The notes below the pieces were generated by a model. That model saw only the letters and a list, made by a program, of their open reading frames with translations, ran no database searches and had not been told where the DNA came from. From Pyrinomonadaceae bacterium (lineage in GTDB: Bacteria > Acidobacteriota > Blastocatellia > Pyrinomonadales > Pyrinomonadaceae), in contig JAIBCB010000006.1 of assembly GCA_019694355.1 (NCBI GenBank), positions 1 to 64,000 of the forward strand: a stretch of DNA of 64,000 nucleotides. The letters run 5' to 3'. The position numbers were made by a program, and so were the translations under genes. Positions 24,610 to 32,840 of the stretch are shown piece after piece (position 1 is the stretch's first letter; each line of letters opens with the position of its first letter).

Positions 24610-25734
24610 CTACAAAGGAGACAGTTGTCTGTTCACTTGCTCCCGACATTCCGTTGTAAGGTCGTTTAGCCATTCCGCTACGGTCAGCGAACTCAGTTTA
24701 CGGCTCGAAAGCAAGGCCTCGTCGAGCCCTTTCACGCTTCTGTCCCAGGACAGGATGGTTACCGCATGGTCGTAGGCGAATGACCTTTGGTCGGCTGACC
24801 GCGAACGCAGTAAGGCCGCGAGGGCTCTGGCGACATGGGGATTCGTAAAGCTGTCGTTATCGAAAGCGATCTCCAGTGCCTTTCCGCGAGCAGTTTCGAT
24901 GATCTCTCGATGTGATGTAGCAACCCCGCTGTTTCCAACCACATATCTGTCCGGTAAAAGCCTTTGAGCGGTTGCGGCCTTTAATGCTCCTTCGGTAACG
25001 AGAACGGTTCCGGCGGACCGTGAAGAGGGATCGACGTGATGCAAGGGAGCACCTGGGCCGCATCCGTCTTTTTCCTTCAATGATGATAGCCAGACGTAAC
25101 GCCCCGATTTGCTAGGGATACATCGCATGAAGCGAATCTGGCAGGCTCGTATCAATTTATCAGGCCCGACGAACGGTATAAGCATCAAGTCGTCAAATGA
25201 ATCATGCTCGCTCCAAAGCCGCAACCGGTCATTCGCATCTCGCCAAAATCCCGGAATCCCTGCAAGTAAACGAATACCTTCCTTCGACAACGCCTCTACG
25301 AGCCGCTCGGTCAAAACTCGTCGTTCGTTTGCAAGTTTGGGAAGCGTTCCGTACTGAGAAAGACCATCTATCCCTCTCCCCAGCAAACCAGCCTGTCCGT
25401 TCACGATCTCATAGTTGGAGGACGCCGGAGATAGTTCAATCAGTTTTCGATAGACTCTATCTAGAATAGCAGGCGGAGCAAAAGCTTTTGAAATCTTTAT
25501 CCTCTTCCGTGTCCGAAACCGATCAAAGGTTGGTTGGAGATTGAGATCGAAACCGGAGCAGTATCCATCGTGATAATAGACGCCCCATCCATACTTGCTG
25601 ATCCGGTCGGCATTCAGAGTGGAACGAGCGCAGAACGATATAGTTTCCGTCGCGGTCGTGCTACACCAGTCGGGTTTTCCGCAGATGCCGCACGGACGCC
25701 TTTTTGTGACCCGCCTGTAGCCCGTCGCAATCAT
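24610..25734 (-). CDS. Zinc-finger/Toprim primase-like protein
   Basis: A 374-residue protein. The N-terminus has a short zinc-finger-like cluster (CGICGKPDWC, then FCARS). The middle region (KLIRACQIRFMRCIPSKSGR YVWLSS) and the C-terminal segment TVLVTEGALKAATAQRLLPD, with VVGNSGVATSH and GKALEIAFDNDS, follow the Toprim pattern (acidic Glu in VTEG, then D-x-D as DND). This resembles DUF3854/Toprim proteins of plasmids and phages that act as primases or primase-like nucleases. It is the first gene of the leftward operon leading into the methyltransferase and strawberry-notch helicase, which fits element replication. Confidence 0.65.
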   Translation of the reverse strand: MIATGYRRVTKRRPCGICGKPDWCSTTATETISFCARSTLNADRISKYGWGVYYHDGYCSGFDLNLQPTFDRFRTRKRIKISKAFAPPAILDRVYRKLIELSPASSNYEIVNGQAGLLGRGIDGLSQYGTLPKLANERRVLTERLVEALSKEGIRLLAGIPGFWRDANDRLRLWSEHDSFDDLMLIPFVGPDKLIRACQIRFMRCIPSKSGRYVWLSSLKEKDGCGPGAPLHHVDPSSRSAGTVLVTEGALKAATAQRLLPDRYVVGNSGVATSHREIIETARGKALEIAFDNDSFTNPHVARALAALLRSRSADQRSFAYDHAVTILSWDRSVKGLDEALLSSRKLSSLTVAEWLNDLTTECREQVNRQLSPL

Positions 25735-25739
25735 CTCTT

Positions 25740-26738
25740 CTAGAATCCTATATTCCTCAATCTCGCGCCCGCCGCATGTTTTTCCGCACTGGGTGACGTC
25801 AGTTGGCTATACTGAGGGAAAGGAGATATATCGGGCGGGTTCCAGAACGCTCCTCTGACGCGAGTCTGAAGAAAGGACGCTTGTTTGTCGCAAGCGTCCT
25901 TATCAGCAGCAAGAGGCAATCCAACCGCTAATCCTGTTGGACTGTTTGCCTTTTTCAGCATTTCCTTTCGCCTCACTTCGTCTGCCTTGAATTTTTCCAA
26001 GTTGGGCCGCAGATAGCTAGAATAGACACTATTCGGGTAGTCCGACAGAATCTGTTCGATCTCTGAGATAAGGTCGTGCTTCTTGCTCGGATCCTCGGTA
26101 TTGAAGGAACTTCTCTGCATCAAATAGGCTATTTCCATGTTGCCTTTGATACGGATCCATACCGCCAAGTCCGGGCCTCCTGGTTTCAGAATCTCAATGC
26201 GAATTGGTTCCGACTCGACCGGCTGAAAATTCTCTCCTACGAAAGAACGTCCCTTGATAAAATAGACACCAGGCTCCTGAAATGCGTATTTGGTCGCGAT
26301 TCTGCCTCGCAGAGCTTCGTTCAACTCCACGTCACTGAAGTGATTGAGCTTAGGTTTGCCATTCCAAAGAATGGTTGCTTCGGGATAGTGATGCTTAGCG
26401 CCGGGTTCCAGATCGAGTGGCCGCCCTCTTTCGGTTCCCCAACCGGCCGTTCGATATTCTTTGTATTCTCCATTTTCTTTATTGGCTACAAAGATTTTCA
26501 GGCTTCCAGCTTCAACTCCTTCGCTCGGCACTAACCTTTTTGTCTGACCATTATTGGCAAACGAAATTTGGATTCGAACCGGCTCACCCAATACATATGT
26601 CGGCTGCTTTGTAACTCCCTGTAGCACCAACCCGTCGTTAAGCGTCAGCCGGCTGTCCACACTCTCACCTTGGCCCACACAATAGACCGAAAGTAGAACC
26701 GCCATCACGCATGTGGATAATATTTTTATCGCCTTCAT
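25740..26738 (-). CDS. Secreted beta-sandwich protein, YVLGEP family, copy 1
   Basis: A 332-residue protein from the ATG at 26738, preceded by AGGGGG. It has a signal peptide (MKAIKILSTCVMAVLLSVYC), then a beta domain with QPTYVLGEPVRIQISFANNG (about 50-69) and SLKIFVANKENGEYKEY, a second beta stretch ending RIEILKPGGPDLAVW, and a helical tail (ISEIEQILSDYPNSVYSSYL). It is paralogous to 26975-27757 and, more distantly, to 31808-32695. The Y-x-x-GEPV-x-v-x-x-x-x-x-N pattern resembles BsuPI-type proteinase inhibitor folds, and a secreted protease is encoded upstream, so an inhibitor or chaperone role is possible (inference). The C-terminus (ISPFPQYSQLTSPSAEK) is extra. Confidence 0.65.
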   Translation of the reverse strand: MKAIKILSTCVMAVLLSVYCVGQGESVDSRLTLNDGLVLQGVTKQPTYVLGEPVRIQISFANNGQTKRLVPSEGVEAGSLKIFVANKENGEYKEYRTAGWGTERGRPLDLEPGAKHHYPEATILWNGKPKLNHFSDVELNEALRGRIATKYAFQEPGVYFIKGRSFVGENFQPVESEPIRIEILKPGGPDLAVWIRIKGNMEIAYLMQRSSFNTEDPSKKHDLISEIEQILSDYPNSVYSSYLRPNLEKFKADEVRRKEMLKKANSPTGLAVGLPLAADKDACDKQASFLQTRVRGAFWNPPDISPFPQYSQLTSPSAEKHAAGARLRNIGF

Positions 26739-26873
26739 GTCGATACCCCCTAGCACACAACGTGTATAGGCCCCTGATTCGTCTTATGGAAACTGCTGTG
26801 AACCGGCTCAAGAGCACCTGTCCGTCCCAGGGTTGGGGGCCATGGAATCTTCAGCCTCATTAGATAAAAATGG

Positions 26874-26899
26874 GACGCTTACCTAGATAAGCGCCCCCG
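26874..26899 (-). terminator. Rho-independent terminator
   Basis: On the minus strand GGGGCGCTTA pairs with TAAGCGTCCC across a 6-nt loop (one mismatch), followed by ATTTTTATC. It lies about 75 bp after the stop at 26975 and should end transcripts from the protease operon before copy 1. Confidence 0.75.
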
Positions 26900-26974
26900 G
26901 CAAAGCACATTTCATTCAGAGCTAACCATCTGAGATTCTTGCTTCGTCAAAACGCCGTAGCCCCTTTTCTGAAG

Positions 26975-27757
26975 TCACTGCAAGTTGGCTCTTTTTTCCT
27001 CGGCAAGGCGGTATTTCTCCAAATTGTCCTGAAGCGTACGGGCCACATGACTATTTGGATTGTTTTGAACGAGCTGTCTTATCTGGGCTAACAGATCCTC
27101 TCTACTCTGCTTGTCAGTAGTTGTAAAGCTTCCGTTCTGAATAAAGAAGGCAATCTCAGAATTTTGTTTCATTGCCTTCCAAACAGCGAGGTCGTTGCCG
27201 CTCGGTACATCGAGGTTGACCTCAATGGCTTCAGACTCAACTCTGCTTTCAACTTCCCCTGGAACAATTAGGACAGCCTTGACCAAATACCTGCCTGCGT
27301 CCGGAAACGCGAAATCCGAAAAAAGATGGGTATCCTTCAACTTGTCCAAGTTGCTGAATCGTTTCCGGGGACTAAAGTTCCACAAAATCGATGTACTCGA
27401 CGTAAGAGACTCCCCACCACCGAAGGCTATTTTGGGAGCCTTGCCGAGGCCCCAGGTCGAATTTGAATACTGTCTGAATTTCCCGTCCGTCGAAGCCACA
27501 AAGATCTTGAGATATCCGGACTCGACATTAGCTCCGCCCAGCTGGACACTCGAGGGTCCGATATTTTTGACTTCAAAAACAAGATCTACCGGCTCTCCCA
27601 AAACATAATTCGACTTGGAAGTGTCGATCTTCACGACGATTCCATCACCGCCCTTCGGACTAACTTCCGCAGAAATCTGTCCGTACCCGAGCATGATCGT
27701 CGCCACTGCCACAAAGCACAATCCTACACAACAAGCTACTAATCCGTTGTTTTTCAT
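26975..27757 (-). CDS. Secreted beta-sandwich protein, YVLGEP family, copy 2
   Basis: A 260-residue protein with a hydrophobic signal segment (GLVACCVGLCFVAVATIMLG). It then shares the same sequence blocks as copy 1: KSNYVLGEPVDLVFEVKNIG (about 49-68), SGYLKIFVASTDGKFRQYSN, STSILWNFSP, a beta stretch ending in SGNDLAVWKAMKQNSEIAFF, and a helical tail (LLAQIRQLVQNNPNSHVART). The ribosome site (TAGGAGGAG) is strong. It starts 13 bp after the stop of the secreted metalloprotease, so the two are co-transcribed and the protein may bind that protease. Family function unknown. Confidence 0.65.
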   Translation of the reverse strand: MKNNGLVACCVGLCFVAVATIMLGYGQISAEVSPKGGDGIVVKIDTSKSNYVLGEPVDLVFEVKNIGPSSVQLGGANVESGYLKIFVASTDGKFRQYSNSTWGLGKAPKIAFGGGESLTSSTSILWNFSPRKRFSNLDKLKDTHLFSDFAFPDAGRYLVKAVLIVPGEVESRVESEAIEVNLDVPSGNDLAVWKAMKQNSEIAFFIQNGSFTTTDKQSREDLLAQIRQLVQNNPNSHVARTLQDNLEKYRLAEEKRANLQ

Positions 27758-27769
27758 TGCATTCTCCTC

Positions 27770-30274
27770 CTACGGATGCGTCGAATTCCTAATACTACTG
27801 AGGGAAGTAGGCGAAAAGCTGTTGCTCAACCCATCCATGATTCCTCCCTCGCCGTGATCTGCATTGGCTTGGTGTCCAATTTCGTGAGCAGCGGTATCCG
27901 CTATGATGCAGAAGGAGCCTGTGAGGTTACACTCCTTTGGCCCGTTAGTTTCCATAAAGACAATGGATCCCATACCGTTCTGCACGTCGGTAACCCCCGC
28001 GAATACGTTCGGAGCTTCAGTTTCCGGATCTTCATCCCGATCGATGGTGTACTGATACCCACCCAAGAGGTAAACCGTCCAAAAGTCCTCGCTCGCCTCC
28101 GTTGCTTGCTGATTAAATCCCGTGAAGAGACTTCTGATTGCGTCCCCCGTATGCTCATCAACGTTGGTCTGGAAAAAATGATTGTCTGTGACGTCCGTAG
28201 TAACATCATAAACCGGGGTTACATAGGCTTGGGCGAAGATGTTACAGTTCGTTAGAACCGTAGCGTCGCACGGAATGTCACTAGTCTGCAGGTATCCGAG
28301 ATCAGGCGGATCAATATCCTCGCCGGTATCCCCGGTCACGCTGTTTCCATTGTCATTGTCGAAGTCATCATCATCGTAGAGCTGAAATTGATCTCCCACG
28401 GAAACGATGACTTGAGTACCTGGGGGTAAAGTATTGGTGACCGTCACTGAAGTCGCGGTATTGCTTACGACCCTCAGTTGCCGACCTGCAACGACGATTC
28501 GCCCGTTCTCGAATCGGTTTATTTCGAGTGGATCGGTCGTGTTTACATTCAGCGTTACAGGCGGCCCGAAGCTGCGAATGCGAGCAAAAGTCGCGGAATT
28601 ACCGACCACGAAGTTCTGGGTCGCCGTGCCCATCGAGTCGACTTCAACGTGGAGGCGCCGCCAAACTGTTAGCATCTGACTGCGACAGATCGCTTGGGTC
28701 GGACAATTCTGCGTAGCGACGGGCTGTCCTCCGCTGTCTTCCAGTTCGATACCGTTGACCGTCACTCCGTTGACCGCGATCGGGCTGATGCTGGCTGCCA
28801 CGGCAAAATTGTCGCCCGGCTGCCTAGTAACTCTAAACTCGATGGTAGCGACCCCATTTGCATCCGTCGGACAGAAAACACTTGGCCCATTCGCACCACA
28901 TCCATTGGCGAATAACAACTGGCCTGCGTTGGGAGTTCCGTTGTTGTCATGCCCCGCCGTTCCGTTCGGATCAATTGTCGTGTCGGTAGCCGGGTCATCG
29001 AGATCGAAATTTCGAAAGTAAACCGGAACATTCGCGATCGGCTGCGAAAGTATAGCAGTGACTCGTACGAGTCTTCGGTCGATGAGATTAGGGTCTTCAT
29101 TTGGGAAGTCCTTGTCGGGAAAGATCCTCTGGCCGGTTCCCGGATTGTGCGGAGCGACAGCCGGATTTGGACTTATCGGGTCCGTTGACGGATTCACCTG
29201 CGACAATGTCACGCTTGCAACGTTCGGCGTAGGCGTTGGACTCGGAGTGGGCGGAGCGGCTCCTACTATGTGACATGCACCATTTGAATCCAAATAAACC
29301 TCATCGATGATCATTGGACCGTCGTATAGCACCGCATAGAAATCGGTCAGGGTGCAGTATTCGTTACCGCGGACCGAGAGGAACACCGGGTGGTAGACCT
29401 GGGCGGGAAACCAGTCCCGGTATCCGTCGGACGATCCCGCGCTCAGCAGGGACTGTGCAGTTACATTTACGAAGAAAGAGTCCAAGCTCGGATCATACGG
29501 TGCGACCGGAGCGAAATAGTAGAAATAAAGCTCCGAGAACCCAGTGATGAGTGGTGGCTGTTGAGCATCGTCCCAAATGATCCAGGACCAACCTTCGTAA
29601 AAGATTCCTTGGGGACTGAACTTGGCCGCCTCGCCGGATGGCATCATTATGCCCGAAACAGAACCCTCCGAAAAGTCAGTCTTCAAGAACTGCACCAAGG
29701 CGGTGAACTCACTATCCGATAAGCGACTCTTCACCAAATCGCGATTTCGCAGTGCGGCAGTATCCTTCTGGCTTTTCAGATCCTCAAGCTGGGCGGACAA
29801 TCCTTGAAGGGCAGATCCGCTCTTCGAAGCTTCCATTATCGATTTGGCTCTCTCCTCGATAGGTCTGATTTCCTCAAAGTAGACTGCGGCTATTTCCTTG
29901 AGGGCCTTATCGTTCGATTCCGAAAGCGGACCCTGCCGAACGAAATAGTTGCTGAAGAGTCCACCATCATTACCCTGACTATTCAACTCCTCGGCTTTAG
30001 TTTCCAGCTTTCGCGTGAAATCGAACGTGACGTGCCACAGCATGCTTTCAGGTACCTCTTTCGAAGCCGTTTGCCCCCTTCTAGCAGAACGTTTGGAATG
30101 TCCGGCTTTTGCAACCACTTCCCAAGCACGACGCTCGTCTGTCGTGAATGTAGCTGCAAATCCCTCGAGAACCGAATCAAAGATCTTGTCAACAAGCCCG
30201 CGGGTACTACCGAAAACAGCAATGCCACTCGATAAAACCAGCGCGAGCAAACCCAGCAATAATTTCTTCCGCAT
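27770..30274 (-). CDS. Secreted metzincin-like metalloprotease
   Basis: An 834-residue protein with a signal peptide (KKLLLGLLALVLSSGIAVFG). The N-terminal 300 residues are helical then mixed. A Pro/Thr linker (PTPSPTPTPN, about 340) leads into a beta-rich middle with Ig-like repeats, and the C-terminus holds the catalytic motif AAHEIGHQANADHGEGGIMD: an HExxHxxxxxH zinc site followed by a Met-turn-like GIM. Zinc, the general base Glu and the third His are all present. It is probably an extracellular or periplasmic peptidase of metzincin type; the exact family is not assigned. A strong ribosome site (AGAAGGAGG) precedes the ATG, and a large hairpin lies just upstream. Confidence 0.75.
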   Translation of the reverse strand: MRKKLLLGLLALVLSSGIAVFGSTRGLVDKIFDSVLEGFAATFTTDERRAWEVVAKAGHSKRSARRGQTASKEVPESMLWHVTFDFTRKLETKAEELNSQGNDGGLFSNYFVRQGPLSESNDKALKEIAAVYFEEIRPIEERAKSIMEASKSGSALQGLSAQLEDLKSQKDTAALRNRDLVKSRLSDSEFTALVQFLKTDFSEGSVSGIMMPSGEAAKFSPQGIFYEGWSWIIWDDAQQPPLITGFSELYFYYFAPVAPYDPSLDSFFVNVTAQSLLSAGSSDGYRDWFPAQVYHPVFLSVRGNEYCTLTDFYAVLYDGPMIIDEVYLDSNGACHIVGAAPPTPSPTPTPNVASVTLSQVNPSTDPISPNPAVAPHNPGTGQRIFPDKDFPNEDPNLIDRRLVRVTAILSQPIANVPVYFRNFDLDDPATDTTIDPNGTAGHDNNGTPNAGQLLFANGCGANGPSVFCPTDANGVATIEFRVTRQPGDNFAVAASISPIAVNGVTVNGIELEDSGGQPVATQNCPTQAICRSQMLTVWRRLHVEVDSMGTATQNFVVGNSATFARIRSFGPPVTLNVNTTDPLEINRFENGRIVVAGRQLRVVSNTATSVTVTNTLPPGTQVIVSVGDQFQLYDDDDFDNDNGNSVTGDTGEDIDPPDLGYLQTSDIPCDATVLTNCNIFAQAYVTPVYDVTTDVTDNHFFQTNVDEHTGDAIRSLFTGFNQQATEASEDFWTVYLLGGYQYTIDRDEDPETEAPNVFAGVTDVQNGMGSIVFMETNGPKECNLTGSFCIIADTAAHEIGHQANADHGEGGIMDGLSNSFSPTSLSSIRNSTHP

Positions 30275-30296
30275 TTAGCGCCTCCTTCTGAGTACA

Positions 30297-30341
30297 GAAG
30301 AAGCGGAGACCGTGAGACAACCGGCACGGTCCGGCTTCTTC
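30297..30341 (-). promoter_or_regulatory. Long hairpin in the metalloprotease leader
   Basis: The arms GAAGAAGC...ACCGTG (30297-30314) and CACGGTCCGGCTTCTTC (30325-30341) pair over about 16 positions with a 10-nt loop. The structure ends just before the ribosome site of the protease gene, so it could act as an attenuator or protective 5' stem-loop. No T-run follows on the minus strand. Confidence 0.55.
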
Positions 30342-30433
30342 CGAGGTAGAATTGAAGTTCTGCGGTGTTTACGCTAAAATGCGAGGTGCTAGGTCGCGTC
30401 TGTTGTCCAAAAACCGCAGAAGCACTTAACCAA

Positions 30434-30468
30434 AAGGCCGCAAGATTTTACTAGAATCTCGCGGCCTT
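30434..30468 (-). terminator. Putative terminator downstream of the VirB6/TrbL fragment
   Basis: AAGGCCGCAAGATT (30434-30447) pairs with AATCTCGCGGCCTT (30455-30468), 13 of 14 positions. On the minus strand the stem is followed by TTTT, which suits transcripts coming from higher coordinates. It may be the original terminator of a secretion operon copy. The rest of 30342-30690 shows no gene. Confidence 0.55.
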
Positions 30469-30689
30469 CACTCTTATCTGAACCTTGTGTCACCCCATTC
30501 GTCCAACAAACTTCGATGACTCTCTCCATTTAGGTAGGAGATATCCAGCGAACAGCTTGTAGGAGAACTGAAACTCATTGAATTTCAAAAAGTCGAATGG
30601 AGTTGGTGACAGGTATTCTATCACCAATTCCATTCGGTTTGTCAAGTTTTAACACGAGATCTAGAAAACTTTGTGATAGTCTGACTAGC

Positions 30690-31085
30690 TTAGTATTTCG
30701 GCTTCATTTCCTCCAATCTCCGATCCATGTCCCTGAAGAACCCGGTCATGAACGTCGATATCATCCGAAGATGAGCGGCCTCAGTCGCGGCTGCCTGGTT
30801 TATTTGAAGCGGCCTCAGTGCGTTCTTCGAAGTTCAACTGATTCGTTTCCTTCTCCATCACAGCAGATCCTCGGACTCCCGAAAGCTGAATTCCGGCTCC
30901 CTGGCGAGTGCTCGATGCGGCGATCCCGCTCCCAGTATTCACAGCACCGACCGTGTCCGCCGCCTGTTTTTCATAGGCATTATTGATGTCGCCTTTATAA
31001 TCGTTTGACGCTTCTATCTTTTTGTCCGCAACTATGTCGGTGTTGTTGTTCTGGAGCGACACGTTCGCCCGCGTGGTTGAGTCCA
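30690..31085 (-). pseudogene. Duplicated, frameshifted 3' fragment of the VirB6/TrbL gene
   Basis: This 396-bp stretch is homologous to 32841-33235 (395 bp) in the same orientation. It encodes DSTTRANVSLQNNNTDIVAD, then NQLNFEERTEAAS and, after a one-base insertion, an ending MTGFFRDMDRRLEEMKPKY like the intact gene. The homology stops abruptly at about 31085, where the truncated protease frame begins. It is a duplication footprint, not a functional gene. Confidence 0.85.
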
Positions 31086-31155
31086 GAGAGGTGACGATGG
31101 CGTAGCGACTCAATGCGTAGGAACTCAGCCGAATTGTTTTGACGGGACGTTTTCG

Positions 31156-31797
31156 TTGGCTCGGCCTAGTTCCAACCCGGACGAGAATGTTTTTGCCGCT
31201 GCATATCTTCAACCGGATTATGATTGGGCTGCGAACCGGGGCTTCAATCAAACTAACTTGCCGTTTCAAGTAAAGAACGACAGGGATGATTTCGATGGTG
31301 ATAGCCTCGCGGCTTACTTTAATCCGTATCGCGATTCGAAGAACCTCGTCGGCACAACCTACGAACGGGACGATTTTTGGGTCGGATACATTGCCATCGG
31401 CTACCAAAGCGGTATCAATCCACTTCTTATTGACGAAGATGGGGACCCGTATCAAATCGGTATTCCAGGCTTTATCGGGGGAGGCTTCTCCCCAGCGGAG
31501 GACATTAATCGTGATCTCGTCGATTACGCCGACGACACTTTTGACGTATGGAACGGATCAATCGGTTCTATTCTATTTATCGAAGGAATGACGGATCTGG
31601 ATCGAACAGCAGGCTCATCCGTTAATAATTGGACGAATCGACTTGGTGCTCACGAGCTCGGCCATCAGTTGGGACTTAGAGGGGATACTGCCGGATGGGG
31701 TATTATGACTCCCGCGGGAAACAGTATTCTGCTGGCGCCAAGTCACGTCGGCGTTATCAGATGGAGAATCGGAAGTCCGGGAGAACCGAACATATAA
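31156..31797 (+). pseudogene. 5'-truncated secreted metalloprotease (C-terminal part)
   Basis: 213 residues from a TTG at 31156; the frame is open back to the junction at about 31085 without a good start or signal peptide. It matches the C-terminal quarter of the protease at 27770: NVFAAAYLQPDYDW resembles NIFAQAYVTPVYDV, DDFWVGYIAIGYQ resembles EDFWTVYLLGGYQ, and the active site is GAHELGHQLGLRGD with a Met-turn GIMTP. In this copy the third ligand position is Gly-Asp rather than His. Lacking its N-terminus and export signal, it is probably non-functional. It precedes copy 3 of the YVLGEP-type proteins by 10 bp, keeping the protease-partner order. Confidence 0.65.
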
Positions 31798-31807
31798 GGA
31801 GGACAAA

Positions 31808-32695
31808 ATGTTTAAGCGATTCATTTACAGAACGTGTGTTCCGGTACTCGCTGCCATCGTGATGTTTGGCACTGCCGGGACGGAGATGGTCGGCTCGGCT
31901 AGGGCGCAGAGCGGATCTCAAGGTCTGGCATTAAGGATCTCCACACCTAAGAGCTCTTACGTCCAGCTTGAAGCGATACCTTTTTCATTCAGTCTCTCGA
32001 ACCCGACGACTGCACCAGTAAAATGGCAAGGTGTGTTCACGCTAGGTCCGGATATGGATTTGTTAATTCAATCGGCAAGCGGACGTGAGCGAGTAATCGA
32101 GGGAAGGATGATGAATATAGCTGCAATGGCTGCGCCGATAGCCGTTACCCGTCCCGGAGAGAACATCGAGTCCGGAGCTGTAATCGAAGGAGTCAGTCTC
32201 TTCGAAAAGGCTTTTCCCTTTCCCGGAACCTATCAAGTTCGGGTCAGATTCAGCTATGCAAAAGTCAACGGCGAAGAGTCGGTCCGTGAAACGATAGTCT
32301 CGAACGCGGCGGCGATCACAATTGAGAACCCGCAAGGCACCGATTTTGAGGCTTATAATTTTATTAAGAACGATCTTGAGCGTGCTCGCCGGGAACGGAA
32401 AACCGGAACGGAGCTTGCGGAAATGCAGAGGGATTTTGTTGATTCTTATGGCTCGACGGCCTATGGTAAGCAGCTTACATGGAAGCTGGCGCTGACTTAC
32501 AAGGCTTTAGGCCAGGATCAAAATGCAGTCCGACAACTCTGCGACCTTGTTCAAAGCAGTTCGTCTTACGCTAAGCAGGCTGAACAGCTCCTTTACTCAC
32601 TCGATGTCAAACTACACCCGATCGACACGACACCCCTACCCGAGAACTTTCCGGCTCCGACCAGGCCGCATCCCTGCTCTAGGATCGGCAAGTAA
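31808..32695 (+). CDS. Secreted beta-sandwich protein, copy 3 (divergent)
   Basis: A 295-residue protein preceded by AAGGAGG, with a signal peptide (RTCVPVLAAIVMFGTAGTEM). A beta domain contains TPKSSYVQLEAIPFSFSLSN, which aligns with the Y-V-L-G-E-P region of copies 1 and 2 but has QLEAI instead of LGEPV. A second beta stretch, PFPGTYQVRVRFSYAK, matches their Ala/Pro-GxY-x-v-x strand, and a helical tail (KQLTWKLALTYKALGQDQNA) is tetratricopeptide-like. It ends at the terminator at 32719. Role unknown; partner of the (here truncated) protease by position. Confidence 0.6.
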   Translation: MFKRFIYRTCVPVLAAIVMFGTAGTEMVGSARAQSGSQGLALRISTPKSSYVQLEAIPFSFSLSNPTTAPVKWQGVFTLGPDMDLLIQSASGRERVIEGRMMNIAAMAAPIAVTRPGENIESGAVIEGVSLFEKAFPFPGTYQVRVRFSYAKVNGEESVRETIVSNAAAITIENPQGTDFEAYNFIKNDLERARRERKTGTELAEMQRDFVDSYGSTAYGKQLTWKLALTYKALGQDQNAVRQLCDLVQSSSSYAKQAEQLLYSLDVKLHPIDTTPLPENFPAPTRPHPCSRIGK

Positions 32696-32718
32696 GTCGG
32701 ACGGCATCATGTACGCTG

Positions 32719-32751
32719 ATCGGCGAACACAAGTTGTCTGTGTTCGCCGAT
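32719..32751 (+). terminator. Rho-independent terminator
   Basis: ATCGGCGAACACA and TGTGTTCGCCGAT form a perfect 13-bp stem with a 7-nt loop, followed by TATTTTG. It ends the copy 3 transcript, and being strong may also block read-through from the leftward VirB6 operon. Confidence 0.85.
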
Positions 32752-32840
32752 TATTTTGAATGATCTATCGCCTAGAAGGATCGGACGTAGAAACCGAGAA
32801 GCTAGTTTGCGAAGTAACGGCAAGATCTACACAGACGATC

